A DNA stretch of 6,702 nt from positions 1 through 6,702 of the forward strand of contig VBAE01000036.1 in assembly GCA_005882415.1 (NCBI GenBank). The letters run 5' to 3'. Both the position numbers and the translations under genes were made by a program. A model generated the notes under the pieces. That model was not told where the DNA came from and ran no database searches. It saw nothing but the letters and a program-made list of their open reading frames with translations. Within the stretch, counting starts at the first letter, position 1. The number at the start of each line of letters is the position of its first letter. Of the stretch, positions 1 through 6,121 are shown one piece after another. This DNA is from Alphaproteobacteria bacterium (GTDB lineage Bacteria; Pseudomonadota; Alphaproteobacteria; Sphingomonadales; Sphingomonadaceae).

Positions 1-122
1 TCTCAAACCGAGACCTCGACAAGCTCGTCGCCCAGTACAACAATACCCCGCGAAAATGCCTCGGCTTCCAAACCCCAGCCGAAGCCTTCCTCCAACCGTT
101 GCACTTCAAATGTGAATCCACA
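1..122 (+). mobile_element. 3' end of an IS30-like insertion sequence (boundary uncertain)
   Basis: This follows from the transposase tail encoded here. No terminal inverted repeat can be identified because the other end lies outside the window. The right boundary is placed just before the palindromic repeat, where sequence of intergenic-repeat type begins; this is inference. Confidence 0.4.
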
Positions 123-143
123 GCCGGATCAAGTCCGGCATGA
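3..143 (+). CDS. IS30-family transposase, C-terminal end only (5' part outside window)
   Basis: Frame 3 is open from the window edge to a TGA at 141-143 and gives 46 residues. They contain the pattern YNNTPRKCLGFQTPAEAF (residues about 12-29 of the fragment), followed by LHFKCES. This is the typical end of the DDE integrase-like catalytic domain of IS30-type transposases (the N-x-x-P-R-K-x-L-G-x-x-T-P-A-E pattern). The catalytic DDE residues and helix-turn-helix lie upstream, outside the window, so it cannot be told whether the gene is intact. The last nine or so codons run through a palindromic repeat typical of host intergenic DNA. The original C-terminus may therefore have been replaced by flanking sequence. 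It converges on the S9 peptidase gene, whose stop codon is only 17 bases away. Confidence 0.75.
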   Translation, partial: SNRDLDKLVAQYNNTPRKCLGFQTPAEAFLQPLHFKCESTAGSSPA

Positions 144-146
144 CGA
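118..146. repeat. Palindromic intergenic repeat, REP-like (CCGGATCAAGTCCGG core)
   Basis: Bases 123-139 form a perfect 6-bp stem (GCCGGA/TCCGGC) around a 5-base TCAAG loop, followed by ATGACG. The core with the flanking ATGACG matches a palindrome I know to be abundant between genes in many alphaproteobacteria. Only one copy lies in this window, so repetition itself cannot be shown here. It sits between two converging genes and could act as a weak bidirectional transcription stop. It has no adjacent T-tract on either strand. Confidence 0.55.
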
Positions 147-151
147 AGTAA

Positions 152-175
152 GCGCCGGCGCTAGTTTCCCGGCGC
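152..175 (-). terminator. Possible hairpin terminator spanning the stop codon of the S9 peptidase gene
   Basis: GCGCCGG (152-158) and CCGGCGC (169-175) pair perfectly over 7 bp around a 10-base loop that contains the peptidase TAG stop (163-161). Reading on the minus strand, the stem is followed by TTACTT, only a poor U-tract. Together with the palindrome at 123-139 it may end the six-gene transcript, but neither is a canonical intrinsic terminator. Confidence 0.3.
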
Positions 176-2233
176 GGCACCGCCCGCCGGGGCGCCGTCG
201 CGGTAGCGGCGGAACCATTCGAGGATCGCGGCCGCCTTGGCCGACGCCTGCGACGGCCGTGAGGCGATGCCGCCATGGCTCGCGCCCGGCACCTTCACCA
301 GAGCGGTGGGCACGCCGCGGAGCTGGAGCGCGGTATAATATTGCTCGGACTCGCTGACCGGCGTCCGATAGTCCTCGCTCCCCACGACGACCATCGTCGG
401 CGTTTTGACGTTGCCGACCAGCGACAGCGGCGAGCGCGCCCAGAAGCCGGTCGGATCCTCCCAGGGCAGCTTGCCGAACCAGTAGCGCGAGAAGAAGGAC
501 GGGTTGTCCGATGTGAGCGCGAAGCTCGCCCAGTCGATCACCGGCTTCTGCGCGACCGCGGCCTTGAACCGGTCGGTCTTACCGACGATCCAGGTGGTGA
601 GGACGCCGCCGCCCGAGCCGCCGGTCACGTAGAGATGGTCGGGATCCGCCACACCCTGCGCCACCGCGACGTCGACCAAAGCCATCAGGTCGTCATAATC
701 CTGGCCGGGATAGGCGTGGTGGATGAGGTTGGCGAAGGCCTCGCCATAGGATGTCGAGCCGCGCGGATTGGCCGAGAGCACCGCATAGCCGGCGGCAGCG
801 TAGAGCTGGTCGTCGGTGGAGAAATGCGGGCCATAGGCGGCGAAGGGCCCGCCATGGATTTCGAGGATCAAAGGCACGCGCTGCCCGTCGCGATAGCCCG
901 GCGGGAGGGTCAGCCAGGCGTCGACCTGCTGGTTGCCCACCGAGGTCGCGGTGATCTTGCGCACTTCGCCGAGCGTCTTGCCGTCGAGCAGCTCGGAATT
1001 GAGGCGGGTGAGCTGGCGCTTGGTGCCGCCGCGCACGATCGCGACGTCGGCCGGGCGGGTGGCGGTGCCGCTCGGGATGGCGATCGTGCCGTCGCGCGCG
1101 ACGCTGTAGCTGCCGCCCGTATAGGGACGGTCGAACGCGCTCCCGCTCAGCCCCTCGGCGACATCGCGGACGCTCCCGTCCAGCCCGACGCGGGCGACCT
1201 TGCGGATTCCGCGGTCGTCATAGGAGACGTAGATCGAGCGCCCGTCCGCGGCCCAGGTCGGCGAATCGACGGCGCGGTCGAGCGATCCGGTCAGGGTCCG
1301 GCGGTTCTGGCCGTTCCGGTCCATCACGTAGAGATAGCTGTTCTGGTAGCCGAGCTCCTTATCGTCGAAGCCGGTATAGGCGATCAGCTTGCCGTCGGGA
1401 GACACTACGGGCTCGGAGTCGGGCCCGTCGCGGTTGGTGAGCTGGGTGACCGCGCCGCTGGCCACATCGAGCGCATAGACTTCGCTGTCGATCGGATCGC
1501 GCTCCCATTGCGGCGAGCGGTTGCTGCTGAACACGATTCCGCGGCCGTCGGCGGTCCAGCTCAGCGGGCCGCCGTCATGGACCTGGCCGAAGGTGAGCTG
1601 GCGCGGCGCGCCGCCGTCCGAGGGGACGAGGAAGATGTGGCTGAAGCCGGGCTTCAAATAGCCCTCTTCGTCCGAACGGTAGGTGATCGTGCTGATCACC
1701 TCCAGCGGATCCGCCCATTTCGCGCCTTCCGGCTTGGGGGGGGCGTTGCCGATCTTCACCGGCTCGCCGGGGACGAACATCGTGTAGGCGAGGAGGCGCC
1801 CGTCGGGGGACCAGGCGACGCTTCCCGGCGTGTCGGGAAGTCCGGTGATCCGAACCGATTCGCCGCTGTCCATCCAACGTACGAAGAGCTGGGCCGAGCC
1901 GCCTTCCGCGCTCGAGATATAAGCGAGGCGGCGGCCGTCGGGCGACCAGCGCGGCTGGCTGTGCCCGCCCGGGCCGGCGGCGAGCGGGGTCTGCTGGCCG
2001 GTGCGGGTGTCGACCAGCCAGATGGTCGGCCGCATCCGGTCGGTCATGATATCCCCGGAGCGGCGGACATAGGCGATCTTGCTGCCGTCGGGGCTGATCT
2101 GCGGGTCGCTCGCCACTTCCAGCGAGAAGAGGTCGCGCCCTTCCAGGGTGCGCGAGGGGCCTTCCGGCGCGGCCGCCACGGCAAGGCTGCTGGTCCCGAG
2201 AAGCAGCAAAGCTGCGCAAACGCTCCTGATCAT
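161..2233 (-). CDS. Secreted S9-family serine peptidase (prolyl oligopeptidase / acylaminoacyl-peptidase type)
   Basis: The 690-residue protein begins with a signal peptide (residues 1 to about 20-22: one Arg, then an AALLLLG core, cleavage near AVA-AAP), so it is exported, probably to the periplasm. Residues about 40-400 form a TolB/PD40-type beta-propeller. Six W/V/I-S-P-D-G-like blades are visible near residues 46, 96, 141, 226, 277 and 327. The alpha/beta-hydrolase peptidase domain follows (about 430-680). It has HGGP at 460-463, the nucleophile elbow GGSGGG with Ser540, Asp621 in GSEDYRTP, and His653 in GASHGG, a complete catalytic triad. Length and order fit bacterial S9 peptidases that cleave short peptides, often after Pro or at acylated N-termini; exact specificity cannot be read. 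The ATG at 2233 is chosen because AGGAGG lies 10 bases upstream and the signal peptide starts there; the frame stays open further upstream over the preceding gene. It is probably the last gene of the operon, 29 bases after the COG3146 gene. Confidence 0.93.
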   Translation of the reverse strand: MIRSVCAALLLLGTSSLAVAAAPEGPSRTLEGRDLFSLEVASDPQISPDGSKIAYVRRSGDIMTDRMRPTIWLVDTRTGQQTPLAAGPGGHSQPRWSPDGRRLAYISSAEGGSAQLFVRWMDSGESVRITGLPDTPGSVAWSPDGRLLAYTMFVPGEPVKIGNAPPKPEGAKWADPLEVISTITYRSDEEGYLKPGFSHIFLVPSDGGAPRQLTFGQVHDGGPLSWTADGRGIVFSSNRSPQWERDPIDSEVYALDVASGAVTQLTNRDGPDSEPVVSPDGKLIAYTGFDDKELGYQNSYLYVMDRNGQNRRTLTGSLDRAVDSPTWAADGRSIYVSYDDRGIRKVARVGLDGSVRDVAEGLSGSAFDRPYTGGSYSVARDGTIAIPSGTATRPADVAIVRGGTKRQLTRLNSELLDGKTLGEVRKITATSVGNQQVDAWLTLPPGYRDGQRVPLILEIHGGPFAAYGPHFSTDDQLYAAAGYAVLSANPRGSTSYGEAFANLIHHAYPGQDYDDLMALVDVAVAQGVADPDHLYVTGGSGGGVLTTWIVGKTDRFKAAVAQKPVIDWASFALTSDNPSFFSRYWFGKLPWEDPTGFWARSPLSLVGNVKTPTMVVVGSEDYRTPVSESEQYYTALQLRGVPTALVKVPGASHGGIASRPSQASAKAAAILEWFRRYRDGAPAGGAAPGN

Positions 2234-2243
2234 CGGCGAAATT

Positions 2244-2249
2244 CCTCCT
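2244..2249 (-). promoter_or_regulatory. Strong ribosome binding site of the S9 peptidase gene
   Basis: The minus strand reads AGGAGG here, a perfect Shine-Dalgarno core, with 10 bases before the ATG at 2233-2231. It decides the start in a frame that stays open for a further 471 bases upstream. It is the best ribosome binding site in the window. Confidence 0.85.
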
Positions 2250-2262
2250 GTAAGGCGCCCGC

Positions 2263-3405
2263 TTATGCGTCCCCTTGGGGCCTTCGAAAAGGGGTCATCC
2301 CATCGAGCGCGTCGATCTCGCGCACCACCGCCTCGCGCTCGCGCTCGAGATAGTCGGCGATCGCCTCGCGGAGCCGTGGGTCGGCGATGAAATGGGCGGA
2401 GAAAGTGGGGACGGGGCGGTAGCCGCGGCTGAGCTTGTGCTCGCCCTGCGCGCCCGCCTCGACGGTGGCGAGGCCGCGGGCGATAGCGGCGTCGATCGCC
2501 TGATAATAGCAGATCTCGAAATGGAGGTGGGGCCGGTCGGTGAGGGTTCCCCAGTAGCGGCCGTAGAGGGTGTCGGCACCGATCAGATTGAGCGCGCCCG
2601 CCACCGGCTCCCCGTCCTGAAGCGCGAGAATGAGGAGCACCTTGTCCGCCATCCGCTCGCCGAGAAGCGAGAAGAATTTGCGGGTGAGATAGGGGTGGCC
2701 CCATTTGCGCGAGCCGGTGTCCTGATAGAAATGCCAGAAGGCGTCCCAGTGGCGCTCCTCGATCGCGGCGCCGGTGAAATGCTGGACGGTGAGGCCCTCC
2801 AGCGCCGAGGCGCGCTCCTTGCGGATCGCCTTGCGCTTTCGCGACGAGAGGGTGGCGAGGAAGTCGTCGAAGCTCGCATAGCCCTCATTCTGCCAGTGGA
2901 ACTGGGTGTCGATCCGGACCAGCCAGCCGGCGGCTTCGAACATCGCCACCTGCTCCGGCGCGATGAAGGTCGCATGGGCGGAGGAGAGGCCGTTCTGGAG
3001 CACGACCGCTTCCGCGGCGGCGATCAGCGGCGCGGCGAGGCGTGGGTCCCTCAGCAGCAGGCGCGGGCCGGGCACGGGCGTGAACGGCACGGCGATCTGG
3101 AGCTTTGGATAATAGTCGCCGCCCGCCCGCTCGAAGGCTGCGGCCCAGCTATGGTCGAAGACATATTCGCCCTGGCTGTGGCTCTTCACATAAGCGGGCA
3201 TCACTGCGGCGGCGCGGCCGTCCGGCCCGTCGATCGCGATGGGAACGGGCTGCCAGCCGGTGCGGGATGTGGCGCTTCCCGATTCCTCAAGCGCGGAGAG
3301 GAAGGCGTGGCTGAGGAAGGGGTTCGCGCCCCCGGCGCAGGCATCCCATTCCGCCGCATCGAAGCTCGCCACTCCGCCCGCGATCCGCGCGATCACCTCG
3401 TTCAT
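2263..3405 (-). CDS. GNAT/FemAB-like acyltransferase of the COG3146 (DUF482, PF04339) family
   Basis: This 380-residue protein has the hallmarks of the COG3146 family. They are FLSHAFLSALEESGS near residues 30-44, GEYVFDHSWA at 79-88, YYPKLQIAVPFTPVPGPR at 98-115, SSRKRKAIRKER at 187-198, LYGRYWG at 280-286, HFEICYYQ at 295-302, and EAGAQGEHKLSRGY at 316-329. The family has the acyl-CoA N-acyltransferase fold in a tandem FemAB-like arrangement; to my knowledge its substrate is not established. Transfer of an acyl or aminoacyl group to an amine is inferred from fold only. No signal peptide or membrane segment is visible, so it is cytoplasmic. The ATG at 3405 overlaps the stop of the upstream phosphodiesterase gene as ATGA, which fixes the start and implies translational coupling. 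The frame remains open upstream but that extension lies inside the GDPD gene. Confidence 0.88.
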   Translation of the reverse strand: MNEVIARIAGGVASFDAAEWDACAGGANPFLSHAFLSALEESGSATSRTGWQPVPIAIDGPDGRAAAVMPAYVKSHSQGEYVFDHSWAAAFERAGGDYYPKLQIAVPFTPVPGPRLLLRDPRLAAPLIAAAEAVVLQNGLSSAHATFIAPEQVAMFEAAGWLVRIDTQFHWQNEGYASFDDFLATLSSRKRKAIRKERASALEGLTVQHFTGAAIEERHWDAFWHFYQDTGSRKWGHPYLTRKFFSLLGERMADKVLLILALQDGEPVAGALNLIGADTLYGRYWGTLTDRPHLHFEICYYQAIDAAIARGLATVEAGAQGEHKLSRGYRPVPTFSAHFIADPRLREAIADYLEREREAVVREIDALDGMTPFRRPQGDA

Positions 3406-4139
3406 GCTTGGTCCGCGGCCTCGTAGATCGGCTGGTCGGCGTGGAGCGCGGCCGCGGCGCGGTCGGCCTGGGTCCTCACCGTCCAGGTGAAGACGGGGAT
3501 CCCCCGCCGCCGCTGCGCCGAGGCGAAGCGGGAGGGGAGGTCGCGGATGTCGTAGGCGAGAAAGTCGGATTTCGCGATCCACAGCGCGAGGTGTCGCTCG
3601 ATCCGGCCGCGGGCGCCGCGGCGGTCGCTCTCCGTCACCACCAGGCCGCGCAGCACAAGCGGCGCGTTGCGCGCGAACCAGCGGCCGACTGCCGGGTTGA
3701 ACGACATCACCCCCAATGGCCCGCGATAGCCTTCGAGCGCGCGGAAGACGGCGAGGCAGAGGCCGGCGATGTGGCGGTCGGGCGACTTGACCTCGACCAG
3801 CACCGGCCGGCGGCCGGCGACGAGGGCAAGGATTTCGGGGAGGGTCGGGATCGTCTCCTCGCTGTCCTTCAGGCGGATTGCGCGGAGCTGGGCGGAGGAA
3901 CGGCGGGCGACCGTGCCCTCCCCCTCTGCGAGGCGCTCGAGCGTGTAATCGTGGAACACCATGGCCTCGCCGTCGGCACTGGCCTGGACGTCGAGCTCGA
4001 TGCCGTGACCCGCCTCGATCGCGGCGAGAAAGGCGGCCCGGCTGTTCTCCGCTATTCCGGGGCCGTGCAGCCCGCGATGCGCGAAGGGGACGGCGCCGAG
4101 CCGGTCGAGCTCAGCCCGTCTTGATCTGGACGATTGCAT
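3402..4139 (-). CDS. Glycerophosphodiester phosphodiesterase (GDPD family)
   Basis: The 245-residue protein hydrolyses glycerophosphodiesters to glycerol-3-phosphate and an alcohol, going by its family. It carries HRG at 21-23, EN at 31-32, ELD at 48-50, FHD at 62-64, VEVK at 115-118, SFNP at 146-149 and FTWTV at 217-221. These are the metal-binding and catalytic signatures of a GDPD TIM barrel, with the two catalytic His (21 and 63) and acidic metal ligands (Glu48, Asp50, Glu116) all present. There is no signal peptide, so it resembles cytoplasmic UgpQ-type enzymes and is about their length. The start at 4139 lies inside the RidA gene, giving a 29-base overlap. It is the nearest ATG ahead of the conserved HRG motif, and no ATG, GTG or TTG lies between. 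An ATG at 4196 would add 19 residues of low-complexity Arg/Ser sequence and is less likely. The ribosome binding site (GGTCGAG) is weak, which fits coupling to RidA translation. Confidence 0.92.
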   Translation of the reverse strand: MQSSRSRRAELDRLGAVPFAHRGLHGPGIAENSRAAFLAAIEAGHGIELDVQASADGEAMVFHDYTLERLAEGEGTVARRSSAQLRAIRLKDSEETIPTLPEILALVAGRRPVLVEVKSPDRHIAGLCLAVFRALEGYRGPLGVMSFNPAVGRWFARNAPLVLRGLVVTESDRRGARGRIERHLALWIAKSDFLAYDIRDLPSRFASAQRRRGIPVFTWTVRTQADRAAAALHADQPIYEAADQA

Positions 4140-4575
4140 CGATCTCGACCGCTGCGCCGAGCGGGAGCACGGGCACGCCGACCGCGCTTCGGGCATGGCG
4201 GCCGGCGTCGCCGAACACGTCCTGCATCAGCTCGGAAGCGCCGTTCACCACCTTGGGCTGGTCGGTGAAGCTTCCGGCCGAGTTGACGAAGGCGCCGAGC
4301 TTCACGATCCGCTCGACCCGATCGAGGCTGCCCAGCGCCTTCTGCATCTGGGCGAGAAGCATCAGCCCGCAGGCGCGGGCGGCGCGCTGGCCGAACTCCA
4401 GGTCGCGGTCCTCGCCGAGGCGCCCGGTGAGGAGCTGGCCGTCCTCGAAACTGACCTGGCCGGAGATGTGGAGGATGTTGCCGACCAGCACGGTCGGCAC
4501 ATAAGCGGCAACCGGCGCGGCCGGTTCGGGAAGGGCGATGCCGAGTTCGGCGAGGCGGGAGGCGATGTCGGTCAT
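4111..4575 (-). CDS. RidA/YjgF/YER057c/UK114-family protein
   Basis: The 154-residue cytoplasmic protein shows LHISGQVSFEDG at 35-46, GLMLLAQMQKALGSLDRVERIVKL at 70-93, and a C-terminal ARSAVGVPVLPLGAAVEIDAI at 128-148. The arginine (Arg129) and the glutamate 15 residues later (Glu144) match the pair needed for imine/enamine deamination in E. coli RidA (Arg105, Glu120). Hydrolysis of reactive 2-aminoacrylate-type intermediates is therefore possible. The protein is longer than the classic RidA of about 128 residues. It begins MTDIASRLAELGIALPEP, a layout seen in a separate subfamily of the superfamily whose activity is less clear. The ATG at 4575 is preferred; a GTG at 4590 would add five residues. 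It lies 31 bases after the dehydrogenase and overlaps the GDPD gene. Confidence 0.9.
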   Translation of the reverse strand: MTDIASRLAELGIALPEPAAPVAAYVPTVLVGNILHISGQVSFEDGQLLTGRLGEDRDLEFGQRAARACGLMLLAQMQKALGSLDRVERIVKLGAFVNSAGSFTDQPKVVNGASELMQDVFGDAGRHARSAVGVPVLPLGAAVEIDAIVQIKTG

Positions 4576-4606
4576 GCCCGCCGTAAGCACCCGGACGCGC
4601 TTTCGG

Positions 4607-5275
4607 TCAACTCCCCGACTCGCCCCGCGCCACCTGGAAGCCGGCGAAGCTCTGGCTGACCGGCATCAGCTCGATCGTGTTGATGTTGAGATGGGGCGGA
4701 AGGCTGGCGATCCAGTAGATCGTCCCGGCAAGGTCCTCGGCGGTCATCGGGTTCATGCCGCGGTAGAGGGCGTCGGAGGCTTCCCTGTCGCCGCCGGTGC
4801 GGACGATGGTGAATTCGGTCTCGGCCATGCCCGGCTCGATCGAGGTGACCCGGACGCCGGTGCCGTGGAGGTCGCATCGGAGGTCGAGCGAGAATTGGCG
4901 GACGAAGGCCTTGCTGCCGCCATAGACCGCGCCGCCGCGATAGGGGTAGGTCGCGGCGACCGAGCTCAAGTTGATGACGCTCCCCTTGCGGGCGATCACG
5001 CCGGGGAGGAGGGCGCGGGTGAGGGCGACCAGGCCGGTGATGTTGGTCTCGATCGCGTTGAGGGACGCGTCGAGGTCGGCCTCCTGAAGGGTCTGCATCG
5101 GCGGGGCGAGGCCGGCATTGTTGAGGAGGAGGGCGACTTCGCCGGCCTCCGCAGCGGCGGCGGCGTCGCGGCGGCGGCCGGTGGCGATCACGTTCCAGCC
5201 GGCGGCGACGAAGCGGCGGGCGGCGGCCTGGCCGATTCCGGCAGTGGCGCCGGTGATGAAGGCGGTTCGGGTCAT
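4607..5275 (-). CDS. YdfG-like short-chain dehydrogenase/reductase with an internal in-frame gap
   Basis: The 222-residue protein is a classical SDR closely resembling E. coli YdfG, the NADP-dependent 3-hydroxy acid/serine dehydrogenase. It has the coenzyme glycine motif TGATAGIG at 8-15, VIATGRR at 29-35 (Arg after beta-2, favouring NADPH), NNAG at 52-55, and the catalytic residues Asn78, Ser105, Tyr118 and Lys122 (YGGSK). VRVTSIEPG is at 141-149 and NINTIELMPVSQS at 197-209. YdfG has about 46 residues between the GRR and NNAG motifs; here there are only 16, an Ala-rich RDAAAAAEAGEV stretch plus LLL. About 30 residues covering beta-3, its Asp-Val loop and the next helix are therefore absent. 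That loss should disturb the Rossmann sheet and adenine site, so activity is doubtful. The ATG at 5275 has AAGGA 9 bases upstream. The gene follows the oxygenase after 53 bases. Confidence 0.88.
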   Translation of the reverse strand: MTRTAFITGATAGIGQAAARRFVAAGWNVIATGRRRDAAAAAEAGEVALLLNNAGLAPPMQTLQEADLDASLNAIETNITGLVALTRALLPGVIARKGSVINLSSVAATYPYRGGAVYGGSKAFVRQFSLDLRCDLHGTGVRVTSIEPGMAETEFTIVRTGGDREASDALYRGMNPMTAEDLAGTIYWIASLPPHLNINTIELMPVSQSFAGFQVARGESGS

Positions 5276-5284
5276 GTCGTGCGG

Positions 5285-5289
5285 TCCTT
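5285..5289 (-). promoter_or_regulatory. Ribosome binding site of the SDR gene
   Basis: The minus strand reads AAGGA 9 bases before the ATG at 5275-5273. It supports this start over the upstream open frame, which continues to 5359 and would add a Gly/Ala-rich stretch before the conserved TGATAGIG motif. Confidence 0.65.
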
Positions 5290-5328
5290 CTCGTCTTGCG
5301 GCGCGACTGGCGCGGGGGGCGCCGCCGG

Positions 5329-5997
5329 TCAAGCCTCCGCCGCCTGACGCTCCGCCCAAAGCGCGGGGGCGCTGGCGCGATTGGCGGCGGGGAAGGGGAT
5401 TCGGCTCCGGAATTCGTCGGTGAAGATGCCGTCGACCCGGATGCTGAACGAGAGGGCGCCGGTCGCGTCGCCGCCATGGTACTGGTTGACCGTGTCGAAC
5501 CAGGCGGCGTGGGAGTGGACATAGAGCTTCTCCCCGCTGTGAGGGTTCAGCATGTAGAATGGCTTGTCGAGGTTGGTGCGGAACCAGACGAACTCGTGGC
5601 AGAGATCGACGCTGTCATGGTCGCGGTGGGCGGAGACGGCGCTGCCCTCCCTGTCGTACATGATGATCATCCGGCCCTTGGCCTTGAACGGCAGGGTGTC
5701 GATGAAGGCCATCAGCTCGGCGAACTCCCCGGCTTCCTCGCTCGGCCGCCACAGGTCGGTGCGGTCGACGTCGTAATAATTTTCCGGCTCGGAGGAGCGG
5801 GAGAGGTAGACGAGCTTCGAGCCGGGCAGGTGCGGCGCCGTGCCGTCGAGGAGGAAGGGGCCGGTGTAGAAAGCAAGGTCTTCGGCCAGGCGCCGCTCCA
5901 GCCGCTCCGTTATGTACCCGTCCAGCGAGCGGAGGCGGGCGGTGTCGATGAAGGGGTCGAGATCCACGTAGCTGGGGTATAATCCGGCGTCGGTCAT
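5329..5997 (-). CDS. Putative Fe(II)/2-oxoglutarate oxygenase, aspartyl/asparaginyl beta-hydroxylase-like
   Basis: The 222-residue cytoplasmic protein has a compact double-stranded beta-helix signature in its second half. HRDHD at 124-128 supplies the H-x-D iron ligands (His124, Asp126). WFRTNL at 138-143 carries an Arg followed by a beta strand. GEKLYVHSHAAWFDTVNQYHGG at 155-176 gives the F-D-T step and the distal iron ligand His174, and SFSIRVDG at 183-190 gives Arg187, which would hold 2-oxoglutarate. This order (HxD, R, FD, H, R) is that of the aspartyl/asparaginyl hydroxylase-like branch. It would hydroxylate a side chain or small molecule using O2 and 2-oxoglutarate; the substrate is unknown. 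The N-terminal 100 residues are not recognised. The start is uncertain: the ATG at 5997 lacks a clear Shine-Dalgarno sequence, and a TTG at 6006 would add three residues. It is the first gene of the minus-strand operon and diverges from the ATP-grasp-like gene. Confidence 0.65.
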   Translation of the reverse strand: MTDAGLYPSYVDLDPFIDTARLRSLDGYITERLERRLAEDLAFYTGPFLLDGTAPHLPGSKLVYLSRSSEPENYYDVDRTDLWRPSEEAGEFAELMAFIDTLPFKAKGRMIIMYDREGSAVSAHRDHDSVDLCHEFVWFRTNLDKPFYMLNPHSGEKLYVHSHAAWFDTVNQYHGGDATGALSFSIRVDGIFTDEFRSRIPFPAANRASAPALWAERQAAEA

Positions 5998-6053
5998 GAC
6001 CGGCAAACCCGCGAGGCGGGAAATGGATCAACGCAGCCCGCCGTTGCGCCGCC

Positions 6054-6078
6054 GGAACCTTGAAGCCGCTATCCCGTT
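6054..6078 (+). promoter_or_regulatory. EcfG-type (general stress sigma factor) promoter candidate facing the ATP-grasp-like gene
   Basis: GGAAC (6054-6058), extended as GGAACC, is followed after 16 bases by CGTT (6075-6078). This matches the alphaproteobacterial EcfG consensus GGAAC-N16/17-CGTT in both boxes and in spacing. Transcription would start near 6085, about 155 bases upstream of the ATG at 6240, a rather long leader. The match is short and could arise by chance; its location in the only divergent intergenic region raises its credibility. Confidence 0.45.
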
Positions 6079-6093
6079 GTGGGCGCAATATAA

Positions 6094-6121
6094 AATATAA
6101 GCTCAAGTTGATCCTTGTTAA
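6094..6121 (-). promoter_or_regulatory. Sigma-70-like promoter for the minus-strand operon
   Basis: On the minus strand, TTAACA (6121-6116; one mismatch to TTGACA) is followed after 16 bases by TATATT (6099-6094; one mismatch to TATAAT). Transcription would begin near 6087, giving a leader of about 90 bases before the oxygenase ATG at 5997. A second TATATT lies at 6092-6087 but has no suitably spaced -35. Position and orientation fit the operon's first gene. Confidence 0.5.

Noticed and set aside
1736..1743. Run of eight G on the + strand inside the S9 gene as a phase-variation or frameshift site
   Set aside because: The reading frame is intact through it (Ala-Pro-Pro-Lys) and the propeller motifs continue on both sides. 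A tract of eight in such GC-rich DNA is unremarkable.
275..2353. A 692-codon open frame on the + strand opposite the S9 peptidase gene
   Set aside because: It mirrors the GC-rich codon pattern of the peptidase gene. Its translation is rich in Arg, Ala, Gly and Asp without a recognisable motif, while the minus strand gives a complete S9 enzyme with signal peptide and catalytic triad.
2234..2704. N-terminal extension of the S9 peptidase up to 2704
   Set aside because: The extension overlaps the COG3146 gene and has low-complexity Arg/Pro/Gly sequence. A signal peptide and an AGGAGG site fix the start at 2233.
2275..3426. A 383-codon + strand open frame opposite the COG3146 gene, and a similar one at 3408-4124
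   Set aside because: Both are antisense shadows of well-supported genes and show no family signature or supported start.
6029..6046. Inverted repeat CAACG...CGTTG as an operator
   Set aside because: The stem is only 5 bp around an 8-base spacer with no extension, which is expected by chance in this composition.
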